Shown here: positions 58,473 through 64,000 of the stretch, one piece after another | How the letters are laid out: every line of letters starts with the position of its first letter | Position numbering within the stretch: position 1 is the stretch's first letter | From: Pseudomonas mosselii | Lineage (GTDB): Bacteria > Pseudomonadota > Gammaproteobacteria > Pseudomonadales > Pseudomonadaceae | DNA length: 64,000 bases | Direction of reading: 5' to 3' | Assembly (NCBI RefSeq): GCF_003205295.1 | Contig: NZ_QJRP01000003.1 | Span: forward strand, 124,001 to 188,000 | The notes under the pieces: generated by a model | The model's input: the letters and a program-made list of their open reading frames with translations, nothing else | What the model was told of the DNA's origin: nothing | Databases searched by the model: none | Made by a program: the position numbers and the translations under genes

Positions 58473-59774
58473 ATGTCTGCTGCCAATACTGCCTCTGCTT
58501 CGCAAACCAAGGGTTTCGACCTTAAACGCAGCCTGCTGGAGACGATCGTCGCCGGCCTGCTGGCGCTCATCGTCTTCGGTCCGGTCGTCGGCGTGGTGCT
58601 CGACGGCTACAGCTTCAACGCCGAGCCTGCCCGCGTGGCCTGGCTGGTCGGTGGCGTGATGATCGGGCGTTTCATCCTCAGCGTGTTCCTGCAGACACCG
58701 ACCGGCCAGCGCATGCTCCAGGGCTTCGACAGCGGTGGCTCGGGCGTGCATGTGCTGGCGCCGGACTACAAGTCGCGGCTGCGCTACATCATCCCGGCGC
58801 TGATCGTCATCGCCATCGTGTTCCCGGTGTTCGCCAACAAGTACCTGCTGACCGTGGTCATCCTCGGCCTGATCTACGTGCTGCTGGGCCTGGGCCTGAA
58901 CATCGTGGTGGGCCTGGCGGGCCTGCTCGACCTGGGGTACGTGGCGTTCTACGCCATCGGCGCCTACGGCCTGGCTCTCGGATACCAGTACCTGGGCCTG
59001 GGCTTCTGGAGCGTGCTGCCGCTGGCGGCGATCGCTGCGGCGCTGGCGGGGTGCATCCTCGGCTTCCCGGTGTTGCGGATGCACGGCGACTACCTGGCCA
59101 TCGTCACCCTGGGCTTCGGCGAGATCATCCGCCTGGTGCTGAACAACTGGCTGTCGTTCACTGGCGGCCCGAATGGCATGCCGGCGCCGTCGCCGACTTT
59201 CCTGGGGCTGGAGTTCGGCCGCCGGGCCAAGGATGGCGGGGTGCCGATCCATGAGTTCTTCGGCTTCGATTACAACCCCAACCTGAAGTTCGTGTTCATC
59301 TACGCCGTACTGTTCCTGGTGGTGCTGGCGGTGCTGTACATCAAGCACCGGTTGACCCGCATGCCGGTCGGGCGCGCCTGGGAAGCCCTGCGCGAGGACG
59401 AGATCGCCTGCCGCTCGATGGGCCTGAACCATGTGCTGGTCAAGCTCTCGGCATTTACCCTCGGCGCCTCCACCGCCGGCCTGGCCGGGGTGTTCTTCGC
59501 CACCTACCAGGGCTTCGTCAATCCGTCGTCGTTCACTTTCTTCGAGTCGGCGCTGATCCTGGCCATTGTCGTGCTCGGCGGCATGGGCTCTACCGTGGGC
59601 GTGGTGATCGCGGCGTTCGTGCTGACGGTGGCCCCGGAGCTGCTGCGCAGCTTCTCCGAGTACCGGGTGCTGCTGTTCGGCGTGCTGATGGTGCTGATGA
59701 TGATCTGGCGACCGCGTGGGCTGATCCGCATCAGCCGCACCGGTGTGGTCCCGCGTAAAGGAGTGGCGCCATGA
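58473..59774 (+). CDS. braE: Branched-chain amino acid ABC transporter permease LivM/BraE
   Basis: 433 residues, longer than many LivM proteins through an N-terminal extension of about 100 residues with two to three extra hydrophobic helices (ETIVAGLLALIVFGPVVGVVL). The LivM core starts at YLLTVVILGLIYVLLGLGLNIVVGLAGLLDLGYVAFYAIGAYG. The EAA-like loop is GRAWEALREDEIACRSMGLN. It overlaps braF by four bases. Confidence 0.94.
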   Translation: MSAANTASASQTKGFDLKRSLLETIVAGLLALIVFGPVVGVVLDGYSFNAEPARVAWLVGGVMIGRFILSVFLQTPTGQRMLQGFDSGGSGVHVLAPDYKSRLRYIIPALIVIAIVFPVFANKYLLTVVILGLIYVLLGLGLNIVVGLAGLLDLGYVAFYAIGAYGLALGYQYLGLGFWSVLPLAAIAAALAGCILGFPVLRMHGDYLAIVTLGFGEIIRLVLNNWLSFTGGPNGMPAPSPTFLGLEFGRRAKDGGVPIHEFFGFDYNPNLKFVFIYAVLFLVVLAVLYIKHRLTRMPVGRAWEALREDEIACRSMGLNHVLVKLSAFTLGASTAGLAGVFFATYQGFVNPSSFTFFESALILAIVVLGGMGSTVGVVIAAFVLTVAPELLRSFSEYRVLLFGVLMVLMMIWRPRGLIRISRTGVVPRKGVAP

Positions 59775-60646
59775 GCGACGAAATCATTCTGTCGGTCGAC
59801 AACCTGATGATGCAGTTCGGTGGGATCAAGGCGCTCAGCGATGTCAGCCTGAAGGTCAAGCGCAACCAGATCTTCGCCCTGATCGGCCCCAACGGCGCCG
59901 GCAAGACCACCGTGTTCAACTGCCTCACCGGCTTCTACAAGGCCAGCGGCGGGCGTATCGAGCTGAATGTGCGCGGCAGCCACACCAACGTTATCCAATT
60001 GCTCGGCGAGCGTTTCCAGGCCACGGACTTCGTCTCGCCAGCGCGTTTCGCCAACCGCCTGTACTACAAGATGTTCGGCGGTACCCACCTGGTCAATCGC
60101 GCCGGGCTGGCGCGTACCTTCCAGAACATTCGCCTGTTCAAGGAAATGTCGGTGGTGGAGAACCTGCTGGTGGCCCAGCACATGTGGGTCAACCGCAACC
60201 TGCTGGCCGGCGTGCTCAATACCCCGGGCTACCGCAAGGCCGAGAACGAGGCGCTGGACCACGCGTTCTACTGGCTGGAGGTCGTTGACCTGGTGGACTG
60301 CGCCAACCGCCTGGCAGGCGAGTTGTCGTACGGCCAGCAGCGCCGCCTGGAAATCGCCCGGGCCATGTGCACGCGGCCGAAGATCATCTGCCTGGACGAG
60401 CCGGCCGCCGGCCTCAACCCGCAGGAAACCGAAGCCCTGAGCCGCATGATCCGCGTGCTGCGCGACGAGCACGACATCACCGTGGTGCTGATCGAGCACG
60501 ACATGGGCATGGTCATGAGCATCTCCGACCATATCGTCGTGCTCGACCACGGCAACGTGATCGCCGAGGGCACGCCGCAGGACATCCGCCACAACCCGAC
60601 GGTGATCGCCGCTTACCTGGGTGCAGACGAAGAGGAGCTGATATGA
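59771..60646 (+). CDS. braF: Branched-chain amino acid ABC transporter ATPase LivG/BraF
   Basis: 291 residues. Walker A is GPNGAGKTTVFNCLTG near residue 38. The long LivG-type insert with LARTFQNIRLFKEMSVVENLLVA comes before the ABC signature LSYGQQRRLEIARAM and Walker B IICLDEPAAGLNP. The C-terminal IEHDMGMVMSISDHIVVLDHG is the switch His region. It overlaps both braE and braG by four bases. Confidence 0.95.
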   Translation: MSDEIILSVDNLMMQFGGIKALSDVSLKVKRNQIFALIGPNGAGKTTVFNCLTGFYKASGGRIELNVRGSHTNVIQLLGERFQATDFVSPARFANRLYYKMFGGTHLVNRAGLARTFQNIRLFKEMSVVENLLVAQHMWVNRNLLAGVLNTPGYRKAENEALDHAFYWLEVVDLVDCANRLAGELSYGQQRRLEIARAMCTRPKIICLDEPAAGLNPQETEALSRMIRVLRDEHDITVVLIEHDMGMVMSISDHIVVLDHGNVIAEGTPQDIRHNPTVIAAYLGADEEELI

Positions 60647-61359
60647 GTGCGCCCATTCTCGAGTTGAAGGACCTGGATGTGTTCTACGGGCCGATCCAGG
60701 CCCTGAAGAAAGTCTCGATGCACATCAACGAAGGCGAGACGGTGAGCCTGATCGGCGCCAACGGCGCGGGCAAGTCGACATTGCTGATGTCGATCTTCGG
60801 CCAGCCGCGGGCGGCCTCCGGGCAGATCGTCTATCGCGGCACCGACATCACCCGCAAGTCGTCGCACTACATTGCCTCCAACGGTATCGCCCAGTCTCCG
60901 GAGGGGCGCCGGGTGTTCCCCGACATGACCGTTGAGGAGAACCTGATGATGGGCACCATTCCGATTGGCGACAAGCATGCCGGGGAGGACATGCAGCGTA
61001 TGTTCGAGCTGTTCCCGCGCCTGAAGGAGCGGCGCAACCAGCGCGCCATGACCATGTCCGGCGGCGAACAGCAGATGCTCGCCATCGCCCGGGCGCTGAT
61101 GAGCCGGCCCAAGTTGCTGCTGCTCGACGAGCCATCGCTGGGGTTGGCGCCGATCGTGGTCAAGCAGATCTTTTCCACCCTGCGCGAGCTGGCGCAGACG
61201 GGGATGACCATCTTCCTTGTGGAGCAGAACGCCAACCATGCGCTGAAGCTGTCGGACCGGGCCTATGTGATGGTCAACGGGCAGATCCGCATGACCGGCA
61301 CGGGGCAGGAGCTGTTGGTCAACGAGGAGGTGCGTAACGCCTATCTGGGCGGGCACTGA
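60643..61359 (+). CDS. braG: Branched-chain amino acid ABC transporter ATPase LivF/BraG
   Basis: 238 residues from the ATG at 60643. Walker A is GANGAGKSTLLMSIFG near residue 39. The family-specific GIAQSPEGRRVFPDMTVEENL precedes the signature MSGGEQQMLAIARAL and Walker B LLLLDEPSLGLAP. It forms the ATPase dimer with BraF and is the last gene of the bra operon. A REP pair follows. Confidence 0.95.
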   Translation: MSAPILELKDLDVFYGPIQALKKVSMHINEGETVSLIGANGAGKSTLLMSIFGQPRAASGQIVYRGTDITRKSSHYIASNGIAQSPEGRRVFPDMTVEENLMMGTIPIGDKHAGEDMQRMFELFPRLKERRNQRAMTMSGGEQQMLAIARALMSRPKLLLLDEPSLGLAPIVVKQIFSTLRELAQTGMTIFLVEQNANHALKLSDRAYVMVNGQIRMTGTGQELLVNEEVRNAYLGGH

Positions 61360-61373
61360 CTTATTTTTCGCAG

Positions 61374-61441
61374 ATCGCGGGGCAAGCCCGCTCCCACAGA
61401 AGATACCCGTTGGGTCTGTGGGAGCGGGCTTGCCCCGCGAT
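61374..61441. repeat. Inverted REP pair (gcggggcaagcccgctccc family)
   Basis: 27-bp perfect arms at 61374-61400 and 61415-61441 with a 14-bp spacer, between braG and the DnaA-box cluster. It may serve as the end of the bra transcript. Confidence 0.9.
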
Positions 61442-61463
61442 GCGTTTTGTGCCGGACGGCAGA

Positions 61464-61862
61464 TGTGGACAACTTGTCGCATATCTTTCTTGAAACACTC
61501 CACGACCCCACTGCAAACCCTTGTTTCCACAGGTGGAAAACTTTCCACGGATTATGTGGAGCCGCCTGTGGAAAACATGGTGGCACCTCGCTCCAGCCCA
61601 GATAAATCAGTACATGCAAGTATTTGATCGTTTTTTGATCAAGTGCTGCTTGTGCATGATTTTGCAGGTGTTTTGCGCAGCAGATAATTTTGCCCACAGC
61701 GTAATATTTTCTGTGGATAACTCTGTGGGAAAACCTTGGACAGACCGCCAGAGGCGGCATGGTTGAAAGCGTTGCGCCATCATCCACGGATGTCCACAGC
61801 GAGCTGAGGTTCCCTTGGGCCGACGAGTTGCCCCCAATCCATGGGGAAAGCCTTGTGGATAA
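61464..61862. promoter_or_regulatory. Cluster of DnaA-box sequences with an AT-rich core
   Basis: No gene lies between 61360 and 62011. Two perfect DnaA boxes, TGTGGATAA (reverse of TTATCCACA), lie at 61712-61720 and 61854-61862. Single-mismatch boxes are at 61464-61472 (TGTGGACAA) and 61567-61575 (TGTGGAAAA). Two-mismatch boxes are at 61523, 61724, 61780 and 61790. The stretch 61590-61720 is clearly AT-rich compared with the surrounding genes. It contains TTGATC-N7-GATCAA (61624-61642), with GATCG followed by six T, which recalls the GATC plus T-tract form of oriC 13-mers. No dnaA or rpmH gene is near. Confidence 0.65.
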
Positions 61863-62011
61863 GATGCGCATAGCCCGGTGCAGCCCTTCTACCACGGGCC
61901 TTTGCAGGATTAGTACGTTTTTTGACCAGCGGCGATGACGGTTGTGGTCGAGCCTTGCGCCGGGCATGCTGCGAGGCCTGTCGACGACAATCCAACGCTG
62001 AGGAGAAGAGC

Positions 62012-62779
62012 ATGACATCCACCGTATTCATCACTGGCGCGACCTCCGGTTTTGGCGAGGCCACCGCCCGCCGTTTCGCCGACGCCGGCTGGAAGCTGGT
62101 GCTCACCGGTCGGCGCAAGGAGCGCCTGGATGCGTTGTGCCAGGAATTGTCGGCCAAGACCGAGGTGCACGGCCTGGTGGTCGATGTGCGTGACCGCCAG
62201 GCAATGGAGGCTGCCATCGCCAGCCTGCCGCCGAGCTTCGACAAGCTGCAGGGCCTGGTCAACAACGCCGGCCTGGCGCTGGGCGTGGACGCCGCGCAGA
62301 ACTGCAGCCTGGACGACTGGGAAACCATGGTCGACACCAACATCAAAGGCCTGATGTACACCACCCGCCTGCTGCTGCCTCGGCTGATTGCCCATGGCCG
62401 TGGGGCTTCGATCCTCAACGTCGGTTCGGTGGCGGGCAACTACCCCTACCCGGGCGCCAACGTGTATGGCGGCACCAAGGCCTTTGTCGGCCAGTTTTCC
62501 CTGAGCCTGCGCTGCGACCTGCGAGGGACGGGCGTGCGGGTGAGCAACATCGAGCCGGGGCTGTGCGAAAGCGAGTTCTCGCTGGTGCGCTTTGGTGGGG
62601 ACCAGGCGAAGTATGACGCGACCTATGCGGGCGCCGAGCCGATCCAGCCGCAGGACATCGCCGAAACCATCTTCTGGATCCTCAACCAGCCGGCGCATAT
62701 CAACATCAACAGCCTCGAGCTGATGCCGGTGAGCCAGGACTGGGCAGGGTTCTCGATTGATCGGTCTGCCAAGGGCTGA
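62012..62779 (+). CDS. Short-chain dehydrogenase (YdfG-like, hydroxy-acid type)
   Basis: 255 residues from the ATG at 62012 with AGGAGA upstream. Classical SDR: the cofactor motif TGATSGFGEATARRF at 8-22 with Arg residues after the second strand (LTGRRKERL) suggests NADP. The NNAG motif follows (LVNNAGLAL), then the catalytic Ser in LNVGSVAGNYPYPG and the YGGTK pair (Tyr and Lys). The overall pattern is close to E. coli YdfG, which oxidises 3-hydroxy acids such as serine and L-allo-threonine. The true substrate here is not certain. Single-gene unit. Confidence 0.9.
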   Translation: MTSTVFITGATSGFGEATARRFADAGWKLVLTGRRKERLDALCQELSAKTEVHGLVVDVRDRQAMEAAIASLPPSFDKLQGLVNNAGLALGVDAAQNCSLDDWETMVDTNIKGLMYTTRLLLPRLIAHGRGASILNVGSVAGNYPYPGANVYGGTKAFVGQFSLSLRCDLRGTGVRVSNIEPGLCESEFSLVRFGGDQAKYDATYAGAEPIQPQDIAETIFWILNQPAHININSLELMPVSQDWAGFSIDRSAKG

Positions 62780-62788
62780 GCAACAACA

Positions 62789-62818
62789 CCACCCGCTTGA
62801 TCATGTTCAAGCGGGTGG
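62789..62818. terminator. Hairpin between the SDR gene and the convergent unknown gene
   Basis: CCACCCGCTTGA / TCAAGCGGGTGG, 12-bp perfect stem and a six-base loop, ten bases after the SDR stop. No long T-run on either side. Confidence 0.7.
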
Positions 62819-62823
62819 AGTAA

Positions 62824-63546
62824 TCACGGTTTTTCGAGCATTTCGTTCAGGTAGCTGGTGCTGGATGTTCGAATTTTTGCCCTCTGCAGTACATCATTCA
62901 CTGCATCGTGCAGACCCAGATCTTCCTTGGCTGCGGTGCCATCCATCCAGCGTCTGAGAGTCAGCAGATAACTAAGTTTTCCATTGGCAAAGTGGTCAAA
63001 GTCTAGGCTTTTCTTGTCGATGATTTTTTTCGCAGCCGTATTGATCTCATTTTCAAGGAATGCTTTGAGCTCTGGGGGTACGGACTGTGGTTTGGGTGAC
63101 GTGGTTTTAACTGCAGAGGACACCGGAGAGCGCTCCAAATCACTGCCAGTGACCACTCCTGACTTACCATCAGTAACCTTCTGAATGATGTCGGCGGCAA
63201 GTATTGGCGAAGCTGCCAGTCGTTTCTGGCTCGCGGTGAGTTGTGATTCGAACCTTTGGGAAAGCACTTTCTGATCCATCAAGCCAAGCTGAACTAGAAC
63301 TTTCTCCAATGCGCTGACGAAGCCACGGTCCAAATCGGTCCTCTGCGGTTTGGGTTCAACCAGTTCGTCTGTCACGGTATCGCTCAGCAGTCGGCGAAAT
63401 GTCATGAAGACTTGAAGTTGGCCGTAAGCGAAATGATCCTGCCTTTCCTTCAGTTTGATGATCTTGTTTGCAGCGCTATCGATTTCTTTCTCAAGAAAAT
63501 CAATCAGGTTTTGTTTGGTTTCCTTTTCCATCAGTGAGCCGCTCAT
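62824..63546 (-). CDS. Unknown protein with an internal domain duplication
   Basis: 240 residues from the ATG at 63546; a GTG three codons earlier is possible, with GGGAAG as SD. I do not recognise the family. Two related segments are visible: about 14-58 (LIDFLEKEIDSAANKII, DHFAYGQLQVFMTFRRLL) and about 160-204 (LKAFLENEINTAAKKII, DHFANGKLSYLLTLRRWM). Each is followed by a second weaker match (FVSALEKVLVQLGL and LHDAVNDVLQRAKI). A Ser/Pro/Lys linker joins them. It is helical, with no TM or signal peptide. Base composition is visibly more AT-rich and codon use less GC-biased than in the neighbours, which suggests later acquisition. Confidence 0.65.
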   Translation of the reverse strand: MSGSLMEKETKQNLIDFLEKEIDSAANKIIKLKERQDHFAYGQLQVFMTFRRLLSDTVTDELVEPKPQRTDLDRGFVSALEKVLVQLGLMDQKVLSQRFESQLTASQKRLAASPILAADIIQKVTDGKSGVVTGSDLERSPVSSAVKTTSPKPQSVPPELKAFLENEINTAAKKIIDKKSLDFDHFANGKLSYLLTLRRWMDGTAAKEDLGLHDAVNDVLQRAKIRTSSTSYLNEMLEKP

Positions 63547-63618
63547 TGCTGTCACTTCCCGTCGTGGAGATGGGGAAACTATATGTAGCAGCTCCTCAGG
63601 GCGATACTGGTAAAAATG

Positions 63619-64000
63619 CTAGGTCTGCTGATGAAGGCCATCCAGGCAAGTTGCCAAGTGATAGGGCGTGGTCGAAGGCATGTCATGGCGGCTCACCGCC
63701 CCCTCGCCATCGCGGCACTCATGCCAGCCGCCTTCATGCAGGAAGCGCGATTCCAGCGCCGTGAGCTGCTCCAGCAGCCGCGCCTCGCTTCCCGGCCGCA
63801 GGGCCAACGCCCGCAGGTACTCCGCCTGGGCCCAGATACGCTGGGTTGCGTCGATCACCTTGCCGTCTGCATCCAGCATCGCCAGCACCGCCGCATCCTT
63901 CACGCCGCACTGCTCGGCGAAGTCGAAGGCCCGCTCGATGGAGGCATGCAGCGCAGTACCGCGCAGCAACTCGGAAGTGTCGAGCAGGTAGAACCATTCG
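63619..64000 (-). CDS. AGE-family sugar epimerase/isomerase, C-terminal part
   Basis: Partial: the frame is open to the right window edge, so the N-terminus is missing. About 127 residues are visible. They include EWFYLLDTSELLRGTAL, GVKDAAVLAMLDADGKVID, TQRIWAQAEYLRALAL and the late GGWHECRD, a pattern of the N-acylglucosamine 2-epimerase / mannose isomerase (AGE) (alpha/alpha)6-barrel family. The product is probably a cytosolic mannose or mannose-6-phosphate type isomerase. The exact substrate cannot be read from this fragment. Confidence 0.75.
   Translation of the reverse strand, partial: EWFYLLDTSELLRGTALHASIERAFDFAEQCGVKDAAVLAMLDADGKVIDATQRIWAQAEYLRALALRPGSEARLLEQLTALESRFLHEGGWHECRDGEGAVSRHDMPSTTPYHLATCLDGLHQQT

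Overview
The window is a piece of a Pseudomonas chromosome, most likely from the P. putida group. This rests on the high G+C coding sequence, the pseudomonad protein sequences throughout (azurin, the BraCDEFG transporter, HisZ, RhdA, the pairing of SerB with an AhpA-like protein) and a gene order that, as I recall it, matches the P. aeruginosa cpdA-parE-parC-serB-psd-mot-orn-mutL-hfq-hfl-purA-rnr-rpsF-dnaB-azu-nadE-bra region. Species was not tested by any search.

Layout. 1-7.9 kb: end of cpdA, a YqiA-type esterase, topoisomerase IV (parE and parC, with a phytase-like esterase and a membrane-anchored retropepsin between them) and an orphan PqiC-type lipoprotein. 8.0-11.2 kb: a large single gene for a putative toxin with a clostridial-toxin-type (TcdA/TcdB) glycosyltransferase domain, the clearest accessory gene here. 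11.3-22.5 kb: ahpA-like gene, serB, psd, rhdA, an HDOD protein, motAB behind a sigma-28-like promoter, a small TIR-like gene, rsgA, orn and a TRIC/YicG-type membrane protein. 22.5-23.4 kb: a gene-free, nearly symmetrical element of about 820 bp made of two inverted ~254-bp arms and three hexanucleotide arrays. 23.4-36.8 kb: queG, then nnrD-tsaE-amiB-mutL-miaA-hfq-hflX-hflK-hflC in one direction, then hisZ-purA. 37.0-41.7 kb: a chemoreceptor and a two-gene Fe(III) ABC importer (binding protein and permease, no ATPase nearby). 41.9-49.7 kb: two identical tRNA-Leu(CAG) genes, rnr-rlmB, rpsF-rpsR-DUF2232-rplI, dnaB. 49.9-55.8 kb: YgiQ-type radical SAM protein, LOG protein with a 29-codon ORF ahead of it, azurin with an ANR-type box, nadE-pncB. 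56.2-61.4 kb: braCDEFG branched-chain amino acid importer behind a consensus sigma-54 site. 61.4-64 kb: a cluster of DnaA-box sequences, an SDR dehydrogenase, an unknown protein with an internal duplication, and the end of an AGE-family sugar isomerase.

Most of the window is housekeeping: chromosome topology and replication (ParCE, DnaB, MutL), RNA modification and decay (MiaA, TsaE, QueG, RlmB, RNase R, Orn, Hfq), ribosome assembly (RsgA, S6, S18, L9), envelope (Psd, AmiB, HflKC), NAD supply and repair (NadE, PncB, NnrD) and nutrient uptake. Intergenic gaps are full of short REP-type inverted repeats of at least four sequence families. The parts most worth a second look are the TcdA/TcdB-like toxin, the hexamer/palindrome element, the DnaA-box cluster, the TIR-like protein without the usual catalytic Glu, the degenerate cyclase-like domain of the AhpA-like protein, the 29-codon ORF and the duplicated-domain protein near the right edge.
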